Below, piece after piece: positions 36,598-46,014 of a DNA stretch of 64,000 bases. Every line of letters begins with the position of its first letter. The stretch's first letter is position 1. The translations under genes were made by a program, and so were the position numbers. The DNA lies in assembly GCF_900104445.1 (NCBI RefSeq), contig NZ_FNJI01000021.1:1-64000 (forward strand). Direction: 5' to 3'. Source of the stretch: Desulforhopalus singaporensis (GTDB lineage: Bacteria; Desulfobacterota; Desulfobulbia; Desulfobulbales; Desulfocapsaceae). The notes under the pieces are model-generated. The model worked only from the letters and a program-made list of their open reading frames with translations, had not been told where the DNA came from and ran no database searches.

Positions 36598-37614
36598 TCA
36601 GCTGAAAAAACCCGTAGTGGTATATTCTTTGAGGTCCTTGCCGACCATGTAGGCCTCGCACCCGTCGCTCTGTTCGATAAGTTCTTTTCCCAGATCGGGA
36701 CCCAGGACCATGACCGCCGTCGACAGACCGTCGGCAAGGGCGACGGTCGGCGCGGTGACGGTGACGCTTGCGAGCTCAGGGGGCGAAGACCAGCTGCGCG
36801 GATCGATGATGTGGTGTTGGGTGAAGTCCGTCGCAAAAGCCTGCATATAATCGCCGGAGGTCGCCACCGCCTTGTCGCTCACCTCTATGACGGTCATGAG
36901 TTTGCCCTTATGGTTCTGCGGCCTGGGGTTCTGGATGCCGATCCGCCAGGGGGCTTTGTCTTGCTTGAGTCCGGTTACCATAAGGTCCCCCCCCGCTTCC
37001 ACGTAGACGTTTGCAAACCCCGACCGTTTCAGGCTCTCCACTCCCCGGTCCACGATATACCCCTTGCCAATGCCATCAAGGGTGACGGCCATTTTGTCAT
37101 GGTCAAGCCTGATCACGTCGGAGCCGATATGCACCTTGTCAAACCCGATCAGGCGGTTGTATTTATCCCGGTCCGGACTCTGTAATCCTGCTCCCTGCTC
37201 CCTCAGTTGCAGCAGGGGAAGCATGGTTACGTCGAATGCCCCGGAGCTTTTGATCGAGAGATCGGTGGCCATTTGCAGCACTTTTTTGAGATCTTCGGTG
37301 GGCGAGTGGAGCAGGCCATGACGGTTGAGCTGGGCCAGTTCGCTGGTTTTTATGTGCCTGCTGAACCTGGCTTCCAGGCTTTGCATGGTGGCTGCCGTGC
37401 GGCTGAGTGCTTCTTCACACTGTTCCCTGTCGGGGCCGTAGAGCGTAAGGTTGAGTACGGTTCCCATAAGGGGTTGGCTGCGGCTGACCCTGTGCAGCGT
37501 GGCTTGATTACTGAAAAGGCCCATTTTCCAGCAGACTGCAGAAGCTCCGGCGACACCGATAATTCTGAAAAAAGTGCGGCGGTTTACGTTTTTTGTTGTG
37601 TTATTTTCTGCCAT
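36598..37614 (-). CDS. apbE: FAD:protein FMN transferase
   Basis: A 338-residue ApbE. The N-terminus carries NRRTFFRIIGVAGASAVCW, a twin-arginine-like export signal. The flavin-binding motifs are SQPLMGTVLNLTLYG, GIGKGYIVDRGVE and VEAGGDLMVTG; IDPRSWSSPPELASVTV and ALADGLSTAVMVLG form the metal/catalytic part. It transfers FMN to the threonines of NqrB and NqrC. As first gene of the operon it makes the locus self-sufficient. The ATG at 37614 is preferred over an upstream one that adds unlikely residues. Confidence 0.95.
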   Translation of the reverse strand: MAENNTTKNVNRRTFFRIIGVAGASAVCWKMGLFSNQATLHRVSRSQPLMGTVLNLTLYGPDREQCEEALSRTAATMQSLEARFSRHIKTSELAQLNRHGLLHSPTEDLKKVLQMATDLSIKSSGAFDVTMLPLLQLREQGAGLQSPDRDKYNRLIGFDKVHIGSDVIRLDHDKMAVTLDGIGKGYIVDRGVESLKRSGFANVYVEAGGDLMVTGLKQDKAPWRIGIQNPRPQNHKGKLMTVIEVSDKAVATSGDYMQAFATDFTQHHIIDPRSWSSPPELASVTVTAPTVALADGLSTAVMVLGPDLGKELIEQSDGCEAYMVGKDLKEYTTTGFFS

Positions 37615-37671
37615 CGTCTCGCCTGTTGTTATTGTGAAAACGCACATTATCGAGTGAAATTGCTAATAATT

Positions 37672-37700
37672 ATTATAAACAGAACCATTTTTCAGAGCAA
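37672..37700 (-). promoter_or_regulatory. Promoter of the apbE-nqr operon
   Basis: On the minus strand TTGCTC (37700-37695), a 17-base spacer and a perfect TATAAT (37677-37672) precede apbE by about 58 bases. Confidence 0.6.
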
Positions 37701-38046
37701 ATGTAAACAGGCAGGAGCATAAAAATGGCCAAGTCATATCGGTGTCTGGAGGGTTCGAGTCGAGCCGCCGAGTACGGTTGCGGTAGCCCAACCTCCGCTG
37801 GCGCGGAAGGTTGGCACTGAGTACATGCTGGAATGGGGCTACGTTTTAAACGAGACAGTGAAGTTTGTCTTTATTATTCCAGCATGTTACCTAGGTCCAT
37901 TCGGGGAGTGAAGAAAAGTGTTTGAGTTTTTAAAGGTCTTTGCGCTAGGTTGGATTGCAGAAGATTAACTGGCAGCCGGGTTGAAGAAGATACTGTGGTA
38001 GAAATATCTGATATTGCGACCAGCTGTCCTTCTTTATTGAAAGAAT
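37701..38046. other. Structured intergenic region with hairpins
   Basis: About 345 bases without a credible gene. It contains a strong stem CCAACCTCCGC/GCGGAAGGTTGG (37788-37814, one bulge). A second, perfect 12-base inverted repeat ACATGCTGGAAT (37823-37834) / ATTCCAGCATGT (37876-37887) encloses 41 bases. GGTTCGAGTC near 37753 resembles a tRNA T-loop, but flanking bases do not pair. It may be a structured RNA or the remains of a mobile element. Confidence 0.5.
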
Positions 38047-38636
38047 ATGAAGAATTATAAGAAAGCCCTCATTATCGGAACCGGACCAGCGGGACTTACA
38101 GCAGCCTACGAATTTTTAAAGCATACCGATATCAAACCGATAATTTTTGAGATGTCACCTGATATCGGAGGTATTTCCAAGACTGTCAATTATAAAGGCA
38201 ACCGCATAGATATCGGAGGTCATCGTTTTTTCCCAAATCGACAAGGGTTATGGAGTGGTAGCAGCAGATAATGCCTCTGCAGGAAAAACCGGCAATAGAT
38301 GACCGGCTGCTCGGACGAAAAGTTCCAGTAGCTCCAGGAAATATCGGAGCTGATCCGGAATGGCCGACAAGGTTATGCTGGTTCGCAGCAGACTGTCGCG
38401 TATCTTCCTTCTTCGGTCTTTCTTTGATTATCCGATCTCCCTGAAATGGAATACGTTTAAAAACTTAGGTTTTGCAAGGATCGCCAAGATAGGGTGGACC
38501 TATGCATGTATCAAATGCAAGCCCCTAAAAAACGAGAAAAATCTTGAAGATTTTCTCGTAAATCGTTTCGGTAATGAGCTCTATTCAACCTTTTTCAGGG
38601 ATTATACAGAGAAGGCATGGGGGGTGTCCTGACGGA
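38047..38636 (+). pseudogene. Broken FAD-dependent amine oxidase / UDP-galactopyranose mutase-like oxidoreductase
   Basis: It begins [20 protein letters not shown] (Rossmann FAD motif) and continues [25 protein letters not shown] one-base loss near 38238 shifts the frame; KSTRVMEW[26 protein letters not shown] is then legible, with a TGG-to-TAG change at 38257. A second shift near 38360 restores DKVMLVRSRLSRIFLLRSFFDYPISLKW up to FFRDYTEKAWGVS, where it stops. The C-terminal half is missing. At least three independent lesions show a decayed gene of the family often found with surface polysaccharide loci. Confidence 0.85.
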
Positions 38637-38915
38637 GCAGTTCGGGATGGACGGCAAAATTTCCAAGATTGTTGCTGTCGGCATAGTTTTCCTGTGGAAT
38701 TTTTATGCAAGAAAAATTATTCTTTTCAGGGATTGATTGTTGTACATCCTGCGTTTTTGCAGGGAAGGGGCCAGACAGCCGGAGGATGGGTAGTCTGCAT
38801 ATCCATGGGTAGGATTATTGCCGTTTTTAGAGTATTATACGGTTTCTCACGACCAAGAAAACAATTCTTCTTAAAAACTGCGGGTTCTTTACTTTAATTC
38901 CCAGGGGGGCATGTT
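38637..38915. other. Decayed sequence after the broken oxidoreductase
   Basis: About 280 bases with no legible gene. Short frames (for example around 38840-38895) may be remnants of the missing C-terminal part, but no motif is clear. Confidence 0.4.
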
Positions 38916-39233
38916 ATGGCAAGAGACAGAATTTACGATAAAATTTCCAAAAGCTATCCTGAGCTTATCGAAGCGGTTGAAAACCTGGGCTCAACAGTCA
39001 GAGGCGCCGGTCCCCTCGATGAAAAAACCAGCCATTTAATCCAGCTTGCAGCGGCAGCTGCTGTAAAATCAGAAGGTTCTGTTCATTCCCATACCAAGCG
39101 GGCCCTAAAGGCCGGAGCAACAGGAGAGGAGATAACTCATGCGCTGCTGTTGCTGATTTCAACTGTCGGGTTTCCCCAGGCAATGGCCGCACTGTCGTGG
39201 TGTCGCGATATTTTGGAGGTGGAAAATGAGTAA
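38916..39233 (+). CDS. Carboxymuconolactone decarboxylase / AhpD-like protein lacking both redox cysteines
   Basis: A 105-residue all-helical CMD-fold protein. The family signature CxxCxxxH appears as Ser52-Glu-Gly-Ser55-Val-His-Ser-His59 (SEGSVHSHTKRALKAGAT), so both thiols are serine while the histidine is kept. The rest (HLIQLAAAAAV, GEEITHALLLLISTVGFPQAM) is typical. AGGGGGG precedes the ATG. AhpD-type disulfide chemistry is not possible; a non-redox or structural role is more likely. It overlaps a tiny membrane frame downstream. Confidence 0.82.
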   Translation: MARDRIYDKISKSYPELIEAVENLGSTVRGAGPLDEKTSHLIQLAAAAAVKSEGSVHSHTKRALKAGATGEEITHALLLLISTVGFPQAMAALSWCRDILEVENE

Positions 39234-39315
39234 CGGTCTCAGGCTCGGATTACTGGTATTGTTGTCCTGTGTAATGTATTGGGATCTGTTCTGGGTTTTG
39301 TCGCTTCTCAGTTGA
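39226..39315 (+). CDS. Possible small membrane protein (29 residues)
   Basis: The ATG at 39226 lies inside the end of the CMD gene and behind GGAGGTGG. It opens a 29-residue frame that is almost entirely hydrophobic (RLGLLVLLSCVMYWDLFWVLSLLS). It could be a translated single-span peptide or the truncated start of a lost lipoprotein or membrane gene. No homologue is recognised. Confidence 0.3.
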   Translation: MSNGLRLGLLVLLSCVMYWDLFWVLSLLS

Positions 39316-39694
39316 TCGCCCAAACTCTTACGCGCGGCTGGATTCTTTTACCTTGAGCGGCCCGCTCTTTTGTAGTGCGGATTCCGGCTGAAGTGCGCGT
39401 TACCTACACAAACTGTTGTCGGTCGCAGCCGGCAGCACCAAAGGCGTCTGTGTATGCTGTGTGCCAACGTGCGGTCGGCACAGGGGCAGTGGGGCCAAAT
39501 CTTGTCGCGTCGTCTCTGATTGTTCGCTTTTTCTGTTTTCACCTGATTGAAGGCGGGGGCTTTTACTGCTGCCGAGGTAACCCCATAACCACTTGTGCCA
39601 TACTGTTCTTGACCGTACCAGATCGGACCGTACAACTGTACACCTGAAGAATGCGAAATTGAACTTGTTTTCATGAAAAAGGAGACTTGACCCA
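39316..39694. other. Intergenic region before the RND operon
   Basis: About 380 bases. A weak hairpin GAGCG-GCC-CGCTC (39355-39367) followed by TTTT may end the CMD transcript. No gene is recognised; promoters for the efflux operon must lie here, but none is clear. Confidence 0.45.
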
Positions 39695-40744
39695 GTGAGG
39701 ATCCTACTGACAGTAATTGGCGTGTTGTTGTTTATCGGTTCGGCCCCGGCCCAGCAGGGACCGCCCGCCAGGGTAGTGATGGGCCAGGTGATGCAGCAGG
39801 ATGTCTCGTCAACCCTGCTGGTCACGGGAGTACTGTATTACGAGAGGGTGAGTGATATCTCCTCCGAGGTCAGCGGACTTGTTGAAGAGATAATGGTCAG
39901 GCAGGGGGATCATGTCGAACAGGGAGATCTGCTGGTGCGGCTTAACACCGAAATCCTTGAAAAGGAGATTGAACAGAGCAGGACCAAAATCGAGCGGATC
40001 GAGCTGAAGATCGACAACGCCGGAAAAAATTACCGGCGGATAGAGAGACTGTATGACAGCTCGGGAGTAAGTGAAAAAGATTTTGATGACGCAGCTTATG
40101 GTTATAACGATGCCCGCAAGGAAAAGCAGGCCGCAGAGGACAACCTGGAAAAACTGTTGATCACCAGGCGCCGGTCGCTTATTCAGGCACCGTTTGCCGG
40201 AGTGGTTCTGGGCAAGGAAGTGGATGCGGGCGGCTGGGTGCAGCCGGGCAAAGTGCTGGTGACGATCGGTTCGTCCAGCGACCTGTTCGTGAAAGCGCCG
40301 ATTGCCGAGGATCTGTTGCGGTTTGTAGCTGCGGGACAGAGTGTCCGGGTGGTTCTGAATGCATACGGCAGGGAACTGGAAGGGGTCGTCACGGGTATCG
40401 ATCCCGTGGCGGACCTGAAAACAAAAAACATCTTTCTCAAGATCAGGATTTCGCCGGTGGCGCGGATTGCCGAAAATATGTCGGTAAAGGTATTTGTGCC
40501 GAATAGCGAGCGTCGCCAGCTGAGCATTTTCAGCCGGGCGGCGGTAGTCCAATCAAAGGGAAAGGATTTTGTCTACACGGTCAGGGAAAACAAGGCGGTT
40601 ATTATACCGGTGAATATTGTTGCCTATCTCGGGGATATGGTTGGTGTCGATAGTCCTGGCATACAGCCGGGAATGTTGCTGGTTGTTGAAGGCAATGAAA
40701 GGCTGCGTCCGGACCAGCAGGTTGTCGTCGCTGGAGAGAATTGA
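39695..40744 (+). CDS. RND efflux periplasmic adaptor (membrane fusion protein)
   Basis: A 349-residue HlyD/AcrA-type adaptor. It has a Sec signal (LLTVIGVLLFIGSAPAQ), a lipoyl half-motif EVSGLVEEIMVRQGDHVEQGDLLVRL, an alpha-hairpin (about 95-150) and the second lipoyl half IQAPFAGVVLGKEVDAGGWVQPG. Beta-barrel and membrane-proximal domains follow. The start is GTG at 39695, with GGAG 11 bases upstream. It links the inner-membrane pump to the TolC-like channel; its stop overlaps the pump start (TGATG). Confidence 0.93.
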   Translation: MRILLTVIGVLLFIGSAPAQQGPPARVVMGQVMQQDVSSTLLVTGVLYYERVSDISSEVSGLVEEIMVRQGDHVEQGDLLVRLNTEILEKEIEQSRTKIERIELKIDNAGKNYRRIERLYDSSGVSEKDFDDAAYGYNDARKEKQAAEDNLEKLLITRRRSLIQAPFAGVVLGKEVDAGGWVQPGKVLVTIGSSSDLFVKAPIAEDLLRFVAAGQSVRVVLNAYGRELEGVVTGIDPVADLKTKNIFLKIRISPVARIAENMSVKVFVPNSERRQLSIFSRAAVVQSKGKDFVYTVRENKAVIIPVNIVAYLGDMVGVDSPGIQPGMLLVVEGNERLRPDQQVVVAGEN

Positions 40745-43700
40745 TGGATATCGTGGGATATTCACTGGAAAAGCCGGTTACGGTGGCTGTCTGCGTGGTG
40801 CTGCTGGTCACCTTCGGCCTGATCGGGCTCAACAGATTGCCGATCCAGCTTACACCTGATGTGGAGACACCCAAGATAACCGTCCAGACCACCTGGCGAG
40901 GGGCGACTCCGTTTGAGGTGGAAAAAGAGATCGTAGACAGGCAGGAAGAAGCGCTCAAGGGATTGCAGGGGCTGACAAAAATGGAGAGTTCCAGCTACAA
41001 CAGCTTCGGCGAGGTAACTCTTTCCTTTGAACTGAATACCGTGGTTGAGGATGCTCTGCTGAGGGTCTCCAACAAGCTCGACGAGGTGTCTGATTATCCA
41101 GACAACGCTGACAAGCCGGTGATCGAAGCCGCCGGGGCCAATAACTCCCCAATCGTCTGGATGGTGGTAAAAACACTTCCGGGCAATAACGAAAATATCA
41201 CCCACTACATGACCTTTTTCGAAGAGGATATCCGTCAGCGGTTTGAGCGGATAAAAGGGGTGGGATCGCTGTTTATTTTCGGTGGTACCGAAAATGAACT
41301 CCATGTCGTTCTCGACATGGAGAAAATGGCGCAGAACAAGATCACCATAAATCAGCTCCGCAACGCGGTGACAGAGTCCAACAGCACCACTTCGGCAGGC
41401 GTTATGGGGATTGGCAGGAAGAATTACAGGATACGCACCGTAGGCCAGTTTCAGAGTCCGGATGATGTTCTCGATGTGGTCGTCTACGACGATGGCCTGA
41501 AGAAGGTGGTGCTTCGGGATATAGCCGGTATTGAAGAAGGTTACGCGAAAGAGACCGCCGCGGTGCTGCATAACGGAGAACAGATCCTGGTTGTCGGGTT
41601 GCGGAAGGAGACCGGTGCCAATGTCCTTGAAATGACCGACAGGGTCGAGGCGGAGGTCAACAGACTCAACGGCTCCATACTGGTCGACCGGGGGCTGTCC
41701 ATGGAGATTGTTTACGACCAGCGGGGCTATATAGAGACCGCAATCGGCCTGGTGAAGAAAAATGTTCTCGTGGGAGCGATCCTTGCGATCATGGTGTTGC
41801 TGCTGTTTCTGCGCTCGGTACGGACAACCTTCACCACCGCGGTCGCCATCCCGATTTCCGTTATCGGGACCTTTATTTTCCTCTGGCTCGGGGGACGCAA
41901 TATCAATGTGGTCAGCCTGGCGGGGATTTCCTTTGCGGTGGGAATGCTCGTTGATAACTCAATCGTTGTTCTGGAAAATATCGACCGCCACCTGAAACTG
42001 GGGAAAAAGGCGTATGCTGCGGCCCTGGACGGGGCGAAGGAAGTGTGGGGGGCGGTATTTGCCTCCACCGCAACCACCGTTGCGGTTTTTCTGCCCGTAA
42101 TCTTCATGAAGGAAGAGGCGGGACAGCTCTTCAGGGATATTGCCATCGCCATTACCTTTTCAATCATCATAAGCTTTGTGGTCTCGGTATCAGTCATCCC
42201 GACGCTTATCAATCAGTTATATAGAAGTGTCGGCGGTGGCGAAAAAAACCGGTTTCAGCGATCTGTTGTCGGACCTTTCCTGGCAGATCTGATCATGACG
42301 ATTTCCCGGTTTTGCCAAAAAAACACCATAACCAGGCTGGCTACGGTCTTACTTTTCACCGTAGCGTCGGTGGTGGTTATCGTTGCTTTGAAACCTCCAG
42401 CCGAGTACCTGCCTCAGGGCAACAGGAACCTGGTGATCAATATCCTGCTTCCGCCTCCGGGATATTCCGTTGAAAAATACAAGGAGATCGGTGGAGATAT
42501 CTATCAACAGGTCAAACCGTATTTCACCGCTGAAAACAGAGACGGACTGCCCGGGATTAAACAGATGTTTTTCGTCGGGGCGGACCGCTTCACTCTTTTT
42601 GGCGCACTTTCAACCGCTGAAACCCGGGCGGCCGAACTGATTCCACTTTTTATGCGGATCATGGGGGGGATTCCCGGAGTGTTCGGGGTGAGCCTTCAGG
42701 CCGGGATCTTTGAACAGGGGCTTGGTGAGGGCCGTACTGTGGAGGTGAATATTTCCGGTCAGGATATTGACAAGATCGCCGGTGCCGCGACGAGACTTTA
42801 CGGTACGATTCAACAAAAAATCAAGGGAGCCCAGGTGCGTCCGGTTCCGTCCCTTGAGACAAGCTATCCCGAGATTCTGGTAATTCCCGATAAGGCAAGA
42901 CTTGCCGCCAACGGACTCACCGAGCGCGATCTCGGAATTTATGTGGATATCCTGATGGATGGTCGGCGAGTTGACGATTACAGTCCCGCCGGGATGAAAG
43001 AAATCGACCTGGTCGTCAAGGGGAGCAACACGGAATTCGACAGTCCAGAAGATATTCTCGGGGCCACCATCGTCAACAGCTACGGCGACCTGATCACACT
43101 CGGAGAGGTTGCGGACCTGAAATACTCGCAGAGTATGCCCCAGGTAAACCACCTGGAACGCAAGCGTACCATTACCCTGCAGGTTACTCCTCCCAAGACC
43201 CTGCCGTTGCAGTCGGCAATGGAAATTGTTGAATCCGGGATTGTGGCGCCGGCAGAAAGTTCCGGCAACCTGGAAGGGGTGGAGGTTGCCATCGGCGGCA
43301 ACGCCGACAAGCTGGTGCAGACAGGAGAGTCGCTTAAATGGAATCTGGTCCTGGCCCTGCTGATAACCTACCTGCTGCTGTCCGCTCTGTTTGAAAATTT
43401 CTTCTATCCGCTTATTATCCTTTTTACCGTGCCGTTGGCGGCGGCCGGCGGATTTGCCGGGCTGCTCACGGTAAATTCCTTCATTGCCCGCCAGGGGTTC
43501 GACGTGCTTGCAATGCTCGGATTTATAATTCTTATCGGGACGGTTGTGAACAATGCTATTCTTATCGTTCATCAGTCCCTCAACAATGTACGATATAATG
43601 GCCTGTCCGGTATGGACTCCATTGCGGAATCGGTCAGAACCAGGATCAGGCCGATTTTTATGAGCGCCACAACCAGTGTCCTGGCCATGAGCCCCCTGGT

Positions 43701-43857
43701 TGTTTCGACCGGATCGGGCAGTGAGCTGTATCGGGGGCTTGGCAGTATTCTTCTGGGCGGACTTGCAGTGTCAACAATGTTCACTCTGTTCGTAATTCCG
43801 GCCCTGCTCGCTTTTGTCATTCGTTTTGAAAGGAGTCGATCAAATGAAATGCATTAA
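40744..43857 (+). CDS. RND efflux pump, inner-membrane transporter
   Basis: A 1037-residue AcrB/MexB-superfamily pump with twelve membrane helices and two large periplasmic loops. VGMLVDNSIVVLENIDRH (proton-relay helix 4 Asp), FMKEEAGQLFRDIAIAITFS and GTVVNNAILIVHQSLNNVR mark the two repeat halves. The set is HAE-like, not heavy-metal CusA-like. The ATG at 40744 overlaps the adaptor stop. The exported compound is unknown. Confidence 0.94.
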   Translation: MDIVGYSLEKPVTVAVCVVLLVTFGLIGLNRLPIQLTPDVETPKITVQTTWRGATPFEVEKEIVDRQEEALKGLQGLTKMESSSYNSFGEVTLSFELNTVVEDALLRVSNKLDEVSDYPDNADKPVIEAAGANNSPIVWMVVKTLPGNNENITHYMTFFEEDIRQRFERIKGVGSLFIFGGTENELHVVLDMEKMAQNKITINQLRNAVTESNSTTSAGVMGIGRKNYRIRTVGQFQSPDDVLDVVVYDDGLKKVVLRDIAGIEEGYAKETAAVLHNGEQILVVGLRKETGANVLEMTDRVEAEVNRLNGSILVDRGLSMEIVYDQRGYIETAIGLVKKNVLVGAILAIMVLLLFLRSVRTTFTTAVAIPISVIGTFIFLWLGGRNINVVSLAGISFAVGMLVDNSIVVLENIDRHLKLGKKAYAAALDGAKEVWGAVFASTATTVAVFLPVIFMKEEAGQLFRDIAIAITFSIIISFVVSVSVIPTLINQLYRSVGGGEKNRFQRSVVGPFLADLIMTISRFCQKNTITRLATVLLFTVASVVVIVALKPPAEYLPQGNRNLVINILLPPPGYSVEKYKEIGGDIYQQVKPYFTAENRDGLPGIKQMFFVGADRFTLFGALSTAETRAAELIPLFMRIMGGIPGVFGVSLQAGIFEQGLGEGRTVEVNISGQDIDKIAGAATRLYGTIQQKIKGAQVRPVPSLETSYPEILVIPDKARLAANGLTERDLGIYVDILMDGRRVDDYSPAGMKEIDLVVKGSNTEFDSPEDILGATIVNSYGDLITLGEVADLKYSQSMPQVNHLERKRTITLQVTPPKTLPLQSAMEIVESGIVAPAESSGNLEGVEVAIGGNADKLVQTGESLKWNLVLALLITYLLLSALFENFFYPLIILFTVPLAAAGGFAGLLTVNSFIARQGFDVLAMLGFIILIGTVVNNAILIVHQSLNNVRYNGLSGMDSIAESVRTRIRPIFMSATTSVLAMSPLVVSTGSGSELYRGLGSILLGGLAVSTMFTLFVIPALLAFVIRFERSRSNEMH

Positions 43858-45154
43858 TATGTTAATAATCTTACTCGTTACCGTGTCAGGAGCAAACGCC
43901 TTGGAACTGCAGGAAATGCAGGACATGGCCCTTGGCAGCAGGCAGGTGGTGAGGCAGTTTGAAACCCGGCTTGAACAGAGTAAAAAAGATCTGGTCGTGG
44001 CCAGGGCCGCCTATTATCCTTCTGTGGACCTCGGGTATACGATGAACCATCTTGATGAAGCAAGTTTTGTTGAAGACCGAGAAAATTCAGTGGTCTTTGG
44101 CAGTGTGAGCTATAACCTGTTCGCCGGCTTACGTGACAAATATACCATTGACTCGGCCGGGCTGTTAAGCGTTGTGGAGGATCTGAGGCTTGAAAGCCTC
44201 AGACAGGATATCCAGCTTGCGGTGGCGCTGGCATATCTGGATGTCTATGAACGTCTGGCCAATAAAAAGGTCGCTGAATCGGCATTTGAGACCCTGGAAA
44301 AAGTGTACAGGGACGGCGAAAGCAGGTATGAGGTGGGCCTCATTGGCAAGAATGAACTGCTCAAGTTCCGGGTCGATTACGATAACGCCGACATCACGCT
44401 GAAAGCTGCCGATGCCGGGTTGAAAAAGTCGATAAACAATCTGTCGCGGCAGGTGGGGAACACGATTGATTTTTTCGAACTCGGGTTCCAGGAGTTTTCC
44501 CAGATCCCTTCCCTGGACGGTAAAGAGCAGTATCGTGAGAAAATGCTGGCGTGCCGCAGTGAAATCAAGGCGCTTGAAAAACTGGTCGAGGCTGCCGCGC
44601 TGCAGGCAGAAGCGGCCCGGGGAGATTACTATCCGCGGGTTGATGCGGTCGGCAGCTACCAGCGGTATGATAATCACCTGATCAACGGCAGGGGCGATAT
44701 CGGCGATTCCGGCAATACCGCCGATCTCTTGTCCAATACCGATTTCAGCGCCATCGGCAGCGACGGCGAAGAGATTCGGGCGCAGGTCGTTTTCTCTCTT
44801 AATCTTTTCCGAGGCCATGCGACGGAGGCGACGGTTGCCAGGGCCAAGCTCGAAACGAGGGCGGCCAGTTATGAACTCGATGAACTGAAAAGAAGCTTGT
44901 CGACCGAGCTCGACAATCTCTATATCGATCTGCAGGTAAGCCTTGAAAACGTTGAGGTGGCCAATCGCTCCATCGAACAGGCGCAGGAAAATCTCAGGAT
45001 CACCCAGCTGAAGTATGAAGAGGGGCTGCAGCGCGAATCGGACCTGCTGGACGCCATCACCAGCCTGTCACGGGCCAAATACAACTATGTTGCCGTCATT
45101 CGGGCGCTTTATCTCAACGACTTCAAACTGACCCGGATGATAGACGGGTTTTAA
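43844..45154 (+). CDS. TolC-family outer-membrane efflux protein
   Basis: A 436-residue protein with signal peptide MLIILLVTVSGANA and two repeats of long helices plus short strands, as in TolC (ARAAYYPSVDLGYT; AARGDYYPRVDAVGSYQRYD). The ATG at 43844 is chosen for AAAGGAG and overlaps the pump gene by 14 bases. It forms the outer-membrane exit of the RND system and ends convergently with nudC, sharing 4 bases. Confidence 0.92.
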   Translation: MKCINMLIILLVTVSGANALELQEMQDMALGSRQVVRQFETRLEQSKKDLVVARAAYYPSVDLGYTMNHLDEASFVEDRENSVVFGSVSYNLFAGLRDKYTIDSAGLLSVVEDLRLESLRQDIQLAVALAYLDVYERLANKKVAESAFETLEKVYRDGESRYEVGLIGKNELLKFRVDYDNADITLKAADAGLKKSINNLSRQVGNTIDFFELGFQEFSQIPSLDGKEQYREKMLACRSEIKALEKLVEAAALQAEAARGDYYPRVDAVGSYQRYDNHLINGRGDIGDSGNTADLLSNTDFSAIGSDGEEIRAQVVFSLNLFRGHATEATVARAKLETRAASYELDELKRSLSTELDNLYIDLQVSLENVEVANRSIEQAQENLRITQLKYEEGLQRESDLLDAITSLSRAKYNYVAVIRALYLNDFKLTRMIDGF

Positions 45155-46014
45155 CGCCATTGCTTTCGAAAATTCTCGATCAGCGCTCTTGCAATCGTCC
45201 CCTCCGAAGGCAGAGGGGGGAGATTGTCTGCGGAAAACCACCTGGCGTCTTCCAGTTCATTCTCGTCGATGGTGATCGACCCTTCCCGGTAAACTGCGGT
45301 AAAACCGACCATCAGGCTGTGGGGGAAGGGCCAGGGCTGGCTGCCGAAATAGGTTATCTCGCCGACTTTGATGCCGGTTTCTTCAAAAACCTCTCTGGCT
45401 ACGGTCTCCTCAAGAGTCTCTCCCGGTTCAACAAAACCGGCGAGGGTTGAATACATTCCTGAGCGAAACCTGGATGCCCTGCCCAGAAGAATCTTGTCGC
45501 CTCTGGTTACCGCCATGATAACGGCGGGAGAGATCTGCGGGAAACTGGTGAAACCGCAACCGCTGCAGACCATGGCATGTTCTGCATCTTTTGCACTCAT
45601 CCTGTTCCCGCACCTGGGACAATAGATGTTGTTTTGGTAGTGGTGCAGCAGCTGGAATGCGCGGCCGACCAGTTTGAACAGCTCGCTGTCGACGCGCTCG
45701 AAAACAGACCTCATCCCCCGAAAAGACATATCGTTCCCAAGCTCTTTGACAATGGTCACTTCAGCGAGATAACATCTGGCGTGCTGAAAATGACCAAAAG
45801 ATCTCTGGTAGTTGACCGCCAGTCCGAGATCCGCCGGGTTTGACATGACCACGGTGATCGAACCGTCCAGGTATTCCCTGGTGAGTATTTTGTTATCACA
45901 AAAAATAAACCAGTACTTTTGGGTTCCGTCGTCTGCTGGGGTTTTCCCCGAAAGAGTTTGGCATGACGAGCTGGCGCAAGACCGGCTCATCGTGTTTGAA
46001 TTTTTATTCTTCAT
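45151..46014 (-). CDS. nudC: NADH pyrophosphatase / decapping Nudix hydrolase
   Basis: A 287-residue enzyme. Its zinc ribbon is YCPRCGNRM...VCSGCG and the Nudix box is GFVEPGETLEETVAREVFEETG, followed by the NudC-specific SQPWPFPHSLM motif. It hydrolyses NAD(H) to NMN(H) and AMP and can remove NAD caps from RNA in E. coli. An internal ATG eight codons in could be the true start. Confidence 0.94.
   Translation of the reverse strand: MKNKNSNTMSRSCASSSCQTLSGKTPADDGTQKYWFIFCDNKILTREYLDGSITVVMSNPADLGLAVNYQRSFGHFQHARCYLAEVTIVKELGNDMSFRGMRSVFERVDSELFKLVGRAFQLLHHYQNNIYCPRCGNRMSAKDAEHAMVCSGCGFTSFPQISPAVIMAVTRGDKILLGRASRFRSGMYSTLAGFVEPGETLEETVAREVFEETGIKVGEITYFGSQPWPFPHSLMVGFTAVYREGSITIDENELEDARWFSADNLPPLPSEGTIARALIENFRKQWR

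Noticed and set aside
37630-37655. CRP or Rex operator at the nqr promoter (TGTGAAAACGCACA)
   Set aside because: The half-sites are separated by six bases, while both proteins need eight between TGTG and CACA.
37745-37785. tRNA-like T-loop sequence GGTTCGAGTC
   Set aside because: The bases flanking the loop do not form a T-stem and no acceptor, D or anticodon arm is found.
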